A stretch of DNA of 35,360 bases, from NCBI GenBank assembly GCA_030950905.1, contig JAUZQQ010000041.1, forward strand, positions 1 to 35,360, given 5' to 3'. The position numbers were made by a program, and so were the translations under genes. Below the pieces are notes generated by a model, which made no database searches, had not been told where the DNA came from, and was given only the letters and a program-made list of their open reading frames with translations. Each line of letters opens with the position of its first letter. Position 1 is the stretch's first letter. Of this stretch, positions 7,031 through 15,558 are shown piece by piece. This DNA is from Mariprofundaceae bacterium (GTDB lineage Bacteria > Pseudomonadota > Zetaproteobacteria > Mariprofundales > Mariprofundaceae).

Positions 7031-7928
7031 ATTGATACTTATGCATGGTGCGCGCTGCAAACCATGCCAAAACCAACACCAAAAGAGTCAGGATCAAGCC
7101 TGAGGTAAACAATCCAGCACGATGGAGGTCGGTGGCATAGCCCATTTCAAGGGCAATATTGGCGGTTAAGGCACGTACAGGGTCAAAGATACTGTGCGGT
7201 GTTTGCACCACGTTGCCTGCAACCATTAATACCACCATGGTTTCTCCCAAGGCGCGTGCCGTTGCCAGCACCATGCCTGCCCCAATACCATAACGTGCTG
7301 CTGGCACAATCACCCCCAGCAATAACCCTTGTTTGCTCATCCCCAAGGCTGCCGCACCAGCATGCAGCGAACTTGGTACAGCTTCTAAGGCTGCCAGGCA
7401 AGTCAGCGCGACAGTGGGTAAAATCATCAACGCTAAAACAAGACTTGCAGCCAATACACTGGTTCCCGGCTGGTGGTAAGCTGCAATAATCGGAACAATC
7501 ACCGTCAATCCCCATAAACCATAGACCACAGAAGGCATGCCTGCTAGCAAAGCCAGCATTAATCGGTAAGGGGTGACCAAAAAAGAAGGGGCATAAAAAC
7601 GAACAAACAAGGCGTTCGCGAGTCCCAATGGTGCAGCGAGCAGAAGCGCAAGAGAAACAATTGCCAACGATGCCCATAACATCGGCAATAAACCAAACAT
7701 ATTTTCTAAAGGATACCAACTTTGATCATTAAAAAAAGATCGCCAGCCACCATCATGCAGGGCGGGTATTGCTTCTTTGAGTAAAAAAGCAACGATAAGC
7801 AATAACAATACCGCACAAAGGACAGCCATGCCAGCGAGCAATGGCTGCCACAATCGATCAATGTTGCGAGGCAACAGCAACAAAGAACTGGGCTTCGACC
7901 AAATCACGTACTGCTGGCGAGCGTGCAA
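7023..7928 (-). CDS. pstC: Phosphate ABC transporter permease PstC
   Basis: PstC pairs with PstA to form the membrane channel of the phosphate transporter. The protein has six hydrophobic segments, the PstC motif AGMPSVVYGLWGL and the coupling loop SLHAGAAALGMSKQG followed by ARALGETMVVLMVAGN. The start is unclear. No ATG precedes the first membrane segment, so a TTG or GTG inside the end of pstS must be used, giving an overlap between about 25 and 71 bases. The given start is the longest option. The tight overlap with pstS and pstA marks one operon. Confidence 0.92.
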   Translation of the reverse strand: MHARQQYVIWSKPSSLLLLPRNIDRLWQPLLAGMAVLCAVLLLLIVAFLLKEAIPALHDGGWRSFFNDQSWYPLENMFGLLPMLWASLAIVSLALLLAAPLGLANALFVRFYAPSFLVTPYRLMLALLAGMPSVVYGLWGLTVIVPIIAAYHQPGTSVLAASLVLALMILPTVALTCLAALEAVPSSLHAGAAALGMSKQGLLLGVIVPAARYGIGAGMVLATARALGETMVVLMVAGNVVQTPHSIFDPVRALTANIALEMGYATDLHRAGLFTSGLILTLLVLVLAWFAARTMHKYQYA

Positions 7929-8679
7929 AATCGATGAATGATTGCGCCAATGATGATGGCTTTCCCTTGGTGATGAGGTTTAATGGACGAGACAATGGAA
8001 ATTTTCCCAAACGAACTTGCTCTGTTGTGGGCGCGATTCCTGCCATGGGTAGGCGTTTGATCGCCGTGCCTTGTGCTTCTTCATATTCAGCCGTACCAAT
8101 AGAGACATAACCGATGGCATTGGGGTTGCCTGCCACAGTCTTGATGCCTTGTTGGTTGTCGCCAATGATTACATCCGCCTTGATTTGGCTGTTTTTGAGC
8201 GAAAAGTGATGCAAGAAAAGTTCCAAGGTTGAGTGTCCTTCTGCTTTATTCACCACGGTAATACTGCGGTTCTCACCACCAACTTGTTGCCAATTGCGAA
8301 TTTTACCTGTGAAAATAGCAATGATTTGGGCGTTACTCAGCATTTTAACAGGGTTGTTACGGTGTAGGATAATACTGATCCCATCCATACCAATCAAGTG
8401 TGATGTTAAATCTTGTTCCGTTCCTTTTAGTGCGCGTGATGCCATGCCAATATCTGCCGTGCCAGAACGGGCATCCAATACACCACGGGTAGAGCCACCT
8501 GTTTGCACATCAACACGCACGCCAGCGTGCAGTTGTTCAAAACGCTTGCCGATTTCTAAGGCCAATGGGGCAACTGTGCTAGAACCCGTTAATATCAAGC
8601 GTTCACTGCCTGCGTAAGAACTTTGGCTGAAAAGCATCATGCATATTAGGGTGGTCAAGAGTATTTTAAATTTTTTCAT
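7858..8679 (-). CDS. pstS: Phosphate-binding periplasmic protein PstS
   Basis: PstS captures phosphate in the periplasm and hands it to PstCA. The 273-residue protein has a clear signal peptide (residues 1-23, ending SYA) and the phosphate-loop motifs LTGSSTVAPLA and QTGGSTRGVLDARSGTADIGMASR. The later DGISIILHRNNPV, LSNAQIIAIFTGKIRNW and NPNAIGYVSIGTAEY are also typical of the family. AAAAAAGGA ten bases before the ATG is a good ribosome binding site. It is the first gene of pstSCAB and is transcribed away from a second, related binding-protein gene at 9020. Confidence 0.95.
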   Translation of the reverse strand: MKKFKILLTTLICMMLFSQSSYAGSERLILTGSSTVAPLALEIGKRFEQLHAGVRVDVQTGGSTRGVLDARSGTADIGMASRALKGTEQDLTSHLIGMDGISIILHRNNPVKMLSNAQIIAIFTGKIRNWQQVGGENRSITVVNKAEGHSTLELFLHHFSLKNSQIKADVIIGDNQQGIKTVAGNPNAIGYVSIGTAEYEEAQGTAIKRLPMAGIAPTTEQVRLGKFPLSRPLNLITKGKPSSLAQSFIDFARSPAVRDLVEAQFFVAVASQH

Positions 8680-8857
8680 TCTATTTTATCCTTTTTTACT
8701 ATCGCTAACCATCGTGGGTCGCAAAGATAGCATGGGCATTACAGCATCGTTCTCTTTCCAAAGAAAATTGCTGCGCTGCTTGATGTCTCTGAAATTCAGT
8801 TCTCTAACATAGGTTTTATCAATACTGTATCTCTCTTAGGTATAGATAGTATTTAAA

Positions 8858-8878
8858 CTGTCCCTTGATCAGGGATAG
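8858..8878. promoter_or_regulatory. Inverted repeat, possible operator
   Basis: CTGTCCCT and AGGGATAG are eight-base arms (one G-T pair if folded as RNA) around TGATC. It lies roughly midway between the divergent pstS and pstS-like genes, about 80 bases upstream of the right-facing promoter. It has no T run and is not a terminator. An operator shared by both genes is plausible but unproven. Confidence 0.4.
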
Positions 8879-8882
8879 AATT

Positions 8883-8900
8883 CCGACATAAAGCTGCTTA
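8883..8900 (+). promoter_or_regulatory. Weak Pho-box-like element
   Basis: CCGACAT AAAG CTGCTTA has the seven-four-seven spacing of a PhoB box (consensus CTGTCAT, four bases, CTGTCAT). The first arm matches at five of seven positions and the second at only three or four. Its place between two phosphate-binding-protein genes is what makes it worth listing. Confidence 0.25.
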
Positions 8901-8958
8901 TTGAACAACGGATTGCAGATTTCTATGAGCGTACCTTACCTAAATGACCCCCTTTTGC

Positions 8959-8986
8959 TTGACTCTTCCAAAGGAGCTTTTATATT
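8959..8986 (+). promoter_or_regulatory. Sigma70 promoter for the pstS-like/amt/chemosensory operon
   Basis: TTGACT (8959-8964) and TATATT (8981-8986) are separated by 16 bases. Transcription would start near 8993, leaving a leader of about 27 bases that carries the strong GGGGAG ribosome binding site six bases before the ATG at 9020. No convincing promoter is evident in the short gaps downstream, so this may drive the whole run to glnE. Confidence 0.55.
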
Positions 8987-9019
8987 GTTTTTTTAAATAG
9001 CGAACAGGGGGAGTCTATA

Positions 9020-9886
9020 ATGGGGAATATTTTAGTTTCACGTATTTTTTCATGGTCTTTTACTGTTTTTTTTGCTTGCATGCTTTTGCCCACATCTCTG
9101 GCTGCCAGAGAATCTGGCTTGCTGCTGTATGTCGGCTCATCAACCATTGGCAAATATATGCACGCTGCATCACGCCGTTACCACCGTAATACCCTTGTTA
9201 TAAAAACGATGATGGAAAGTTCTGGCGGTGAAAAATGGGTTGCCCATGGTCGCGCTGATATTGGCGGTGTTGCACGCACTGTAAAACAAAAATACCTTGA
9301 TATGGGTGTTGTACCAACCTTGATTGGTAAAGATGGTATGGGGGTATTGGTGCATGCTGATAACCCCGTGCGTGATTTGAGTATGGCGCAATTGAGGGGG
9401 ATTTTCTCGGGTACTATTAAAAACTGGCGCACGCTGGGTGGTGGGAATTACCCTATTCACCTTTACCTTGTCTCTGCTGATAGTGCTACATTTTCTGTTT
9501 TTAAACAGGTAGTATTGCAAGGAAAACGCTATGCTCAGCATGAAACAGTATCGCCTGATGCTGTGGTTATCACCAAAGTTCGCGCCGATCTTGGCGGCAT
9601 TGGCGTGTTAAGTTTAGCCCTCTTGATTGACTCAAAGCGCGTTCGTTCTGTTGCTGTAAATGGGCAAAAAGCTTCATTGAATAATCCAGACTACCCCATT
9701 ACCCGTCCTTTGTACTTAACCACCAGAGGTGTGCCACAAGGTAAAACCAAGGCGTTTATTGATTGGACGCTATCAACACAAGGTCAGCGTTTATTGCAAC
9801 ATTACTTTATCGGCGTGGCAACGCAGCAAGCTACCCGTGGCAATGTAAACCCACTGATTCAATCTGCTAAGGGTGCTAATGAGTAA
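9020..9886 (+). CDS. Second PstS-like phosphate-type substrate-binding protein
   Basis: A 288-residue exported protein with a signal peptide (about residues 1-28, ending SLAA). It is related to the PstS at 7858 and shares VGSSTIG, an SSGG loop in place of TGGST, ADIGGVAR, LVHADNPV and LSMAQLRGIFSGTIKNWRTLGGG. It is more divergent than the true PstS and has no permease or ATPase genes beside it. It starts a plus-strand operon whose next genes are an Amt homologue and a chemosensory pathway. It may bind phosphate or another oxyanion, and could act as a sensor rather than in transport, but that is inference from context. A strong ribosome binding site and promoter precede it. Confidence 0.85.
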   Translation: MGNILVSRIFSWSFTVFFACMLLPTSLAARESGLLLYVGSSTIGKYMHAASRRYHRNTLVIKTMMESSGGEKWVAHGRADIGGVARTVKQKYLDMGVVPTLIGKDGMGVLVHADNPVRDLSMAQLRGIFSGTIKNWRTLGGGNYPIHLYLVSADSATFSVFKQVVLQGKRYAQHETVSPDAVVITKVRADLGGIGVLSLALLIDSKRVRSVAVNGQKASLNNPDYPITRPLYLTTRGVPQGKTKAFIDWTLSTQGQRLLQHYFIGVATQQATRGNVNPLIQSAKGANE

Positions 9887-9943
9887 ATTATTGCACCATA
9901 ATCTATCGCACTACAATCCATTGCCCATTATCAGGAGAATGTT

Positions 9944-11143
9944 ATGAACCTTCGGAAACTTCTTGTTTTTATTGCCTCCTTTTGGGTATTGATGTTGTTA
10001 TCTACGCCCGCCATAGCAGCGGCAGAGCTTGCATCTTCTGCTGGTAGCCATCAAGTGATTATAACTGGCTTTGTTACGGTATTGTTGATGCTATTATTGA
10101 TTGGCTTTTCATTGCTCATGCTTGCTCGCCTTGATACATCCATCGCCAATACAGTGATGTTTAAAGCAAGTTTGGGCAGTGCTTGGGCTGTATTGCTCTT
10201 TGCCATGGTGGGTTATGGCTTGATGTTTGGTGTTAATAGCACGGGCTTGTGGGGCGCTTCGTTGTTCTTTTTTACGGGTGATATTGGTGGCTCATTGCTG
10301 TTTTACAGTGTCTTGGCCGCAGTGTTTGTCTTTATTTCTGGCAATGCCGTGTTGGGCTACCTTTCTTACCGTATTCATTGGATGGTTTCCTTGTTCTTCG
10401 TGTTGCTCTTTGCCGTGGTCGGAAGCTGGGTCTGGGGCGAACAAGGATGGCTGCATGCGCAAGGTTTTATTGATATTGGGGGTTCCACAGTTATTCACTC
10501 TGTTGCTGGGTGGATTGTGCTGGCCGCATTGATTGGCTTAAAAAAGCATGCTGACGAGCGCGAAGTCAATATTTTACCAAATACAGCATTATCTGGCATG
10601 GCAATTATTTTTATTTGGTTGGGCTGGCTCGGTTTGACTTTAGGCACAACATTATACGGCAACCATCAACTGACTGAAATTGCATTGGAACATGTATTGT
10701 TAAACACCTTGCTGGCAGGTTGTGCTGGCATGATTGCAGCATCCATGGCGAGTTACATGGTAAACCAAACACTTGATTTGTCATCCATTGCATTGGGATG
10801 TATCGCAGGTTTGGTTAGCATATCTGCAGGCGCTGCGATCATGCAGCCATTGTTTGCAATATTAACAGGCTTTATTGGTGGTGCGGTTGCTATTTTCTCG
10901 GTTTTGGTTTTGCATGATATGCGTATTTATGATCGTACGGCGGTGATTTCTGCCCATGGATTACCGGGTGTTTGGGGCACATTGGCTGCAGGCGTATTTT
11001 ATACGGGTGATTTTTTCAACCCTGATCGTGTGTTGGTGCAAATGATGGGTATGGTTGCTGTTTTTGTTTTTGTTTTTTTGGTGACATGGTTGCTGTTTTT
11101 TGCCTTGCGTAAAATCATTGAAGTCAAAGAGGTCGTCAATTGA
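9944..11143 (+). CDS. Amt/Rh-family ammonium transporter homologue
   Basis: A 399-residue membrane protein with an N-terminal signal-like segment (ending IAAAE) and about eleven hydrophobic segments, matching Amt architecture. Both pore histidines are present, in STVIHSVAGW and in SAHGLPGVWG, and the conserved aspartate is in GFIDIGGS. The segment LPNTALSGMAIIFIWLGWLG aligns with the Amt core. By eye, one of the two gate phenylalanines (before the NT of HVLLNTLL) is replaced by leucine. No glnK gene is adjacent, which is unusual for amtB. It lies 57 bases after the binding protein gene, with an AGGAG site, and 51 bases before a response regulator. It could carry ammonium or act as a sensor; glnE at the end of the run supports a nitrogen link. 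Confidence 0.87.
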   Translation: MNLRKLLVFIASFWVLMLLSTPAIAAAELASSAGSHQVIITGFVTVLLMLLLIGFSLLMLARLDTSIANTVMFKASLGSAWAVLLFAMVGYGLMFGVNSTGLWGASLFFFTGDIGGSLLFYSVLAAVFVFISGNAVLGYLSYRIHWMVSLFFVLLFAVVGSWVWGEQGWLHAQGFIDIGGSTVIHSVAGWIVLAALIGLKKHADEREVNILPNTALSGMAIIFIWLGWLGLTLGTTLYGNHQLTEIALEHVLLNTLLAGCAGMIAASMASYMVNQTLDLSSIALGCIAGLVSISAGAAIMQPLFAILTGFIGGAVAIFSVLVLHDMRIYDRTAVISAHGLPGVWGTLAAGVFYTGDFFNPDRVLVQMMGMVAVFVFVFLVTWLLFFALRKIIEVKEVVN

Positions 11144-11194
11144 TAATGTGTTGCTTTGCGTCTTATCAACGGTGTCAATGATGGAGAACTATAA

Positions 11195-11956
11195 ATGAGT
11201 GATCGTTTTACTGTTGGTATTTTTGGCTTTAGAAGATCCGAACAAATTATTGTTGATTGTTTCTTAAAAAAAGGAGCAGCTGATGACAAAAAAAGATACA
11301 AGCTAATTCATGATGTTACAGATGGGGCAGCGCATGTCGCTTTTGTTAATATGGATTATGTGAAATCATTATCAAGCAAAGAATTGGCAGTTTTTGTTGA
11401 TGTCCTTTACAATACGCCCTGCGTATTGGCGATTCATAAGGGGGAAGAAGAAGAAGCACTGTTGGCTCGCTTTGCAGGAAACAATAAAGTTGTGGCTCGC
11501 CCTATCAATTTTAGTACGGTTGCTTCGATGATGATCACCATGCTTTCTTCGGCAAAAGCCGCTGGCTTGAATATCACGGATGAAGAAAAGGGCTACTGCG
11601 TACTGGTGGTGGATGACAGCCAATCATTACGTCTTGACATGAAGTTGAAATTGGGACCCATTGGCATAGAGGTTGATGTGGCTGAGGATGCCAATCAGGG
11701 CTTGCGTAGCGTTAGCAATAAAAAATACAACTTGGTGTTTATGGATGTTATGATGCCCGGTGGCATGGATGGTTTTGAAGCCTGCCGAACGATCAAACAA
11801 TTGTACCCAAATACGCCCGTTATAATGCTGAGCTCCAAAGGTTCGATGTTTAGCAAAGTACGCGGGAAAATGGCAAAATGCGATGGTTATATTACCAAAC
11901 CTGCATCATTAATGGACTTAAAAGAAGTATTTGATGAACATGTCTTTAACCAATGA
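11195..11956 (+). CDS. Response regulator with N-terminal pseudo-receiver and C-terminal receiver (PilG position)
   Basis: A 253-residue protein. The C-terminal half (about 133-253) is a complete receiver domain. The acidic pair is D140-D141, the phosphoacceptor D184 is in FMDVMMPGG, the switch region is MLSSKGS and the conserved lysine K235 is in ITKPAS. The N-terminal 115 residues look like a second receiver fold (AHVAFVNMDYV, then PCVLAIHKGEEEE, then VARPINFSTV at the KP position) that lacks the acidic pair and clear phosphoacceptor. There is no DNA-binding or enzymatic output domain. It sits first among the chemosensory genes, where pilG lies in the pilGHIJ-chpA cluster, so it may control the pilus extension motor. 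The pseudo-receiver could bind a partner. Confidence 0.8.
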   Translation: MSDRFTVGIFGFRRSEQIIVDCFLKKGAADDKKRYKLIHDVTDGAAHVAFVNMDYVKSLSSKELAVFVDVLYNTPCVLAIHKGEEEEALLARFAGNNKVVARPINFSTVASMMITMLSSAKAAGLNITDEEKGYCVLVVDDSQSLRLDMKLKLGPIGIEVDVAEDANQGLRSVSNKKYNLVFMDVMMPGGMDGFEACRTIKQLYPNTPVIMLSSKGSMFSKVRGKMAKCDGYITKPASLMDLKEVFDEHVFNQ

Positions 11957-12003
11957 TATTGTTGCGTGGATGAGTATAGGATTTATTCAAAAGGAGAATG
12001 AAA

Positions 12004-12363
12004 ATGGTTCGTAAAGTATTGGTCGTGGATGATTCACCGACAGATCGTGCAAGTCTTGAAGCGATTTTAAACAAAGCTGGCTATATTGTAAGTACAGCCG
12101 ACTCAGGGGTTACCGCCCTAGAAAAAGTAAAGGCCGATACGCCTGATGTTATTTTCTTGGATATTATCATGCCTGATATGGACGGTTACCGTACTTGCCG
12201 CACCTTAAAAAAAGATGCGGCAAGTAAAGATATTCCTATCATATTTGTCACCAGCAAAAAAGAGAAGGCCGACAAAATGTGGGCGATGCGTCAAGGCGGT
12301 GATGGTTACATCGTGAAACCAGCCGAAGAAGAAGCTGTATTAAAAGAACTGTCTGCTTTTTAA
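12004..12363 (+). CDS. pilH: CheY-like single-domain response regulator (PilH-like)
   Basis: A 119-residue stand-alone receiver. The acidic pair D9-D10 lies in VLVVDDSPTDR, the phosphoacceptor D53 in FLDIIMPDMDG, the switch T83 in FVTSKKEKADK, and K105 in YIVKPA. The sequence GYRTCRTLKKD after the active site is typical of PilH and related pilus-control regulators. An ATG six bases upstream (11998) lies too close to AAGGAG, so the ATG at 12004 is the better start. Its job in the P. aeruginosa system is as a phosphate sink or retraction regulator. It precedes the CheW homologue by 12 bases. Confidence 0.87.
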   Translation: MVRKVLVVDDSPTDRASLEAILNKAGYIVSTADSGVTALEKVKADTPDVIFLDIIMPDMDGYRTCRTLKKDAASKDIPIIFVTSKKEKADKMWAMRQGGDGYIVKPAEEEAVLKELSAF

Positions 12364-12375
12364 GGTTTATGCTGA

Positions 12376-12915
12376 ATGAATGAAACAATAAACGCGATGC
12401 GCTCCCCCATGGAAGTCTTGCAAATGCGTCCTGTGGCAAGCGATGATTATGGTGTTGATGATCACGCCAGCGATCTTGTGGTTCATCGGCGAGCGGTACG
12501 CATTGGTGCATCGGGTTTATTGTTTGCAGAAGGTCATATTGGTGAAGTGCTTGATCCTTCCCCGTCCTTGCATGCTGTCCCGAATACCACCGAGTGGTTT
12601 TCGGGGGTGGTGAATATACGTGGGAATATTGTGCCTGTTTTCAATATTGCTTTGTTGTTGAATCAGCAGGTGAATAGCCCTAAAAATTCCCGTTTGTTTG
12701 TTTACGGCAAAGGGGATGCAATGGCTGCTTTTTATATGGACGATCTACCCAAAAAACTGAGTTTGGATAGCAAACAGCTTTTATCCCAATCACCTTTGGA
12801 AACTACCTTGGATCAATATGTTCAAGCAACGTACATCTTGGGTGATGTCATATGGTTGGATATGGACATGGAAGCGATGTTTTCTGGGTTGGCAGGGCGA
12901 ATGAAGAGCACATAG
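12376..12915 (+). CDS. pilI: CheW-like adaptor (PilI-like)
   Basis: A 179-residue protein consisting of a CheW domain, which links the chemoreceptor to the CheA kinase. Recognisable elements are LVVHRRAVRIGASGLLF, the segment PNTTEWFSGVVNIRGNIVPVFNIALLL, in which GVVNIRGNIVPV is the family hallmark, and the C-terminal YILGDVIWLDMDMEAMF replacing the usual ILDLEKL end. The N-terminal 30 residues are a non-conserved lead. It lies between the PilH-like regulator and the PilJ-like receptor, the order of the pil chemosensory cluster. Confidence 0.85.
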   Translation: MNETINAMRSPMEVLQMRPVASDDYGVDDHASDLVVHRRAVRIGASGLLFAEGHIGEVLDPSPSLHAVPNTTEWFSGVVNIRGNIVPVFNIALLLNQQVNSPKNSRLFVYGKGDAMAAFYMDDLPKKLSLDSKQLLSQSPLETTLDQYVQATYILGDVIWLDMDMEAMFSGLAGRMKST

Positions 12916-12934
12916 AACCACATAAATAGTGGTT
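12916..12934 (+). other. mRNA hairpin between pilI and pilJ
   Basis: AACCAC and GTGGTT form a six-pair stem around ATAAATA, beginning immediately after the pilI stop codon. No T run follows, so it is unlikely to terminate. It may mark an RNA processing or stability site between the adaptor and receptor genes. Confidence 0.35.
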
Positions 12935-12994
12935 ATGATCTAATACAAGTTTGAATGGGTAATCAACGACCCACGGTGATCGGGAGATACAATC

Positions 12995-15556
12995 ATGGCG
13001 CAAGTTGAAACACAAAAAAGTCGTTGGTTATCGATTTTTGGTAGCCGAAGTGTTAAACAGAAAATTTTACTTTCGGGTATTGCATTGGCCATTTTACCCG
13101 TGTTGGCATCTAACTTTTTCTTGGCTTCTCGTGCCACAAAAGACGGTTCAACAATGGCCACAATACAGGTTAAGGCACTGCTTAGTGCGGTGCGTGATAC
13201 CAAAAAAACACAGATTGAAGATTTTTACAACGGCGTAAAAAGCAACTTGATGAGTCTTGCTGGTTCATCGGGCATTCTTTCTGCAAGCAAAACATTCATG
13301 GACGGCATTGCTGATTATGAAATGGAACCACTGCCAAGCAACACCATGACTAATATACGTGAGCGTTTGCGGCAGTATTACAGTACAGACTTTGCAGCCG
13401 AATATGCCCGTAAGAATCCGGGTGCAAAGACGCTTGATACGGACAGTATGGTTGATCAATTGGACAATACGGCAGTATGGATGCAATACCAATACATTGC
13501 CAAAAACCCCAATCCTTTGGGGCAAAAAAACCGATTATCGCGCCCCCTATCAGATGATGCCTTGTACCATGATGTACATTCCAATGAGCATGAAAACCTT
13601 CGTTACATGGTGGATAATTTTAATTATTACGATGTGTTTATTGTGGATATTGCAAGCGATCGTATTATTTACAGTGATTTTAAAGAGCTTGATTTTGGTA
13701 CGCGCTTAATCGGTGGTTATTTGGAAAACAGTGGCATCGCCAAATTGTATGCTAAAATGAAAAAAGCAGGCAATGGCGCAGGGTTTATGGCGCAACCCTT
13801 TTCACAGTATTTGCCTTCTTACAATGCCTTGGCAAGTTTTGTGGCAGCCCCTATTATTGATGAGGGCGGTCAGTTGATTGCCGTATTGATGGTACAATTG
13901 TCAGACACTGCGATCAGTCGTGTATTAACCAATAATAACCAATGGCAAGACATTGGCTTGGGCAAAACAGGTGAGGCTTATTTGGTGGCAGAAAATGGTA
14001 TTCTGGTATCAAATATACGCCCCATTATTGAAAATAAAGAAACATTTATTGAAGATGCCAAACGTGCTGGAATCAATGAGCAAGAAATAACACAAATGAA
14101 CAGCAGTGGTTCGGCCTTTGGTGTATTAAGTTTTGAATCTGAATCAAAACGCTTGGCATTATCCACTGACTCAGGCGTGCGTGAAGACATGAATTACTTG
14201 AATCAATCGGTATTATCAGCCTATGGTCTGGTGACGGTTTATGGTTTAAAATGGATTATTTTGGCACAAATGAACACCGAAGAAGCCCTAGCACCCGTGA
14301 CCGCGTTGGAAGACTCGTTGCAAAAAGCATCATGGACGGTGGCAATACTGGTGTTAATTGCAGCCTTGGGCTTGGCATTGGTATTTGCCCGTATTTTGAC
14401 AACCCCATTATCAAGCATTGAAGCATCGGTACGCCGTTTGGCGGCAGGCGACTTTACAGCCCGCTGTAATATGAACACAGGTGATGAGTTTCAATCGTTG
14501 GGGGATGCGATTGATCACTTGGTCAGTGAGCGCGCCGACTTTTTGAGTTCAGAAGAGGCCTCTGAATTATTAAATGAACATATCATTCAGGTGCTTGATG
14601 CGGTGGCCGAGCTTAGTCAACGTAACCTTACCGTAAATGTGCCAGTAACCGAAGATATTATTGGCCCTGTTGCCGATGCATTGAATCTGATGACCGAAGA
14701 AACCTCTGAAGTACTAAAAGAAGTGCGCGAGGTCGCACAATACGTTGACCAGAGTTCCAATCGCTTGGAGCAATTGGCATCAGATGTAAATACGCTTGCC
14801 GAGTCAGAGAGTGCCGGTGTACAAAACATGGCCGAAAAATTGATGCAAGAATCAAAAACACAAACGACCATTGCATCGATCGCAGAAACCAGTAACACCA
14901 CCGCACAGTTGGCGAGCAAACGTGTGCAAGAAGCCCGTGAAACTGTGGGTAAAACAGCTTCTGGTATGCATGATATTCGCGAGATTATTCATGAAACAGA
15001 AAAGCGGATCAAACGCCTAGGCGAACGCTCACAAGAAATTAGCAGTATTACCGATATCATCAATACCATTGCAGAACGTACCCATGTGCTTTCTATTAAT
15101 GCCAGCATGCAGGCAGCAGCGGCGGGCGAAGCGGGTAAAGGTTTCTCGGTGGTGGCTGAAGAAGTCCAACGCTTGGCTGAAAGTTCGCGTAATGCAACAG
15201 CACAGATCGCCACCTTGGTAAAAAATATTCAGATCGAAACAGTGGATGCATCAGAGACCATGGCACGTACCATTGAGCAGGTGGTAGCCGGCTCACAACT
15301 TGCTGATGATGCAGGTAAAATCATGGAAGAATCGCGAGATATTACGGCGCAGTTGGCCGAGATGGTCAACAATATTGCCCTGATGGCTGAGAACCAAGCC
15401 ACAGCAGGTAAAGCTCTGCGTGAGGATGCAGAAGACCTTCGTAATACCACAGAACAAACAGCGAAAAAAATCATTGAGCAAAATGCAGAAACGGAGAAGC
15501 TGGCAAATTATTCCACCCAACTGCGTGATTCGGTGGGATCCTTTAAGCTGGATTAG
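12995..15556 (+). CDS. pilJ: Methyl-accepting chemotaxis protein (PilJ-like)
   Basis: An 853-residue membrane chemoreceptor. The first membrane segment is at about residues 26-46. A large periplasmic domain of roughly 400 residues (Cache-like, with VAAPIIDEGGQLIAVLMVQL and GKTGEAYLVAENG) follows, then a second membrane segment at about 447-469, a HAMP domain and a long cytoplasmic coiled coil. The signalling tip at about 694-717 reads ERTHVLSINASMQAAAAGEAGKGF, the variant typical of type IV pilus receptors rather than the AEQTNLLALNAA form of flagellar ones. GRGFAVV-type residues and VQRLAESS follow. The Cache-type domain suggests direct binding of a small ligand. GGGAG precedes the ATG by eight bases. 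Confidence 0.9.
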   Translation: MAQVETQKSRWLSIFGSRSVKQKILLSGIALAILPVLASNFFLASRATKDGSTMATIQVKALLSAVRDTKKTQIEDFYNGVKSNLMSLAGSSGILSASKTFMDGIADYEMEPLPSNTMTNIRERLRQYYSTDFAAEYARKNPGAKTLDTDSMVDQLDNTAVWMQYQYIAKNPNPLGQKNRLSRPLSDDALYHDVHSNEHENLRYMVDNFNYYDVFIVDIASDRIIYSDFKELDFGTRLIGGYLENSGIAKLYAKMKKAGNGAGFMAQPFSQYLPSYNALASFVAAPIIDEGGQLIAVLMVQLSDTAISRVLTNNNQWQDIGLGKTGEAYLVAENGILVSNIRPIIENKETFIEDAKRAGINEQEITQMNSSGSAFGVLSFESESKRLALSTDSGVREDMNYLNQSVLSAYGLVTVYGLKWIILAQMNTEEALAPVTALEDSLQKASWTVAILVLIAALGLALVFARILTTPLSSIEASVRRLAAGDFTARCNMNTGDEFQSLGDAIDHLVSERADFLSSEEASELLNEHIIQVLDAVAELSQRNLTVNVPVTEDIIGPVADALNLMTEETSEVLKEVREVAQYVDQSSNRLEQLASDVNTLAESESAGVQNMAEKLMQESKTQTTIASIAETSNTTAQLASKRVQEARETVGKTASGMHDIREIIHETEKRIKRLGERSQEISSITDIINTIAERTHVLSINASMQAAAAGEAGKGFSVVAEEVQRLAESSRNATAQIATLVKNIQIETVDASETMARTIEQVVAGSQLADDAGKIMEESRDITAQLAEMVNNIALMAENQATAGKALREDAEDLRNTTEQTAKKIIEQNAETEKLANYSTQLRDSVGSFKLD

Positions 15557-15558
15557 CC

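Larger units (their letters stand above)
8680..9019. promoter_or_regulatory. Divergent regulatory region between two phosphate-type binding protein genes
   Basis: These 340 bases hold no open frame that looks coding. They contain an inverted repeat at 8858-8878, a looser one with AATACT at 8821 and AGTATT at 8848, a weak Pho-box-like element at 8883-8900 and a sigma70 promoter towards 9020. I could not place the pstS promoter on the other strand with confidence. Confidence 0.6.
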
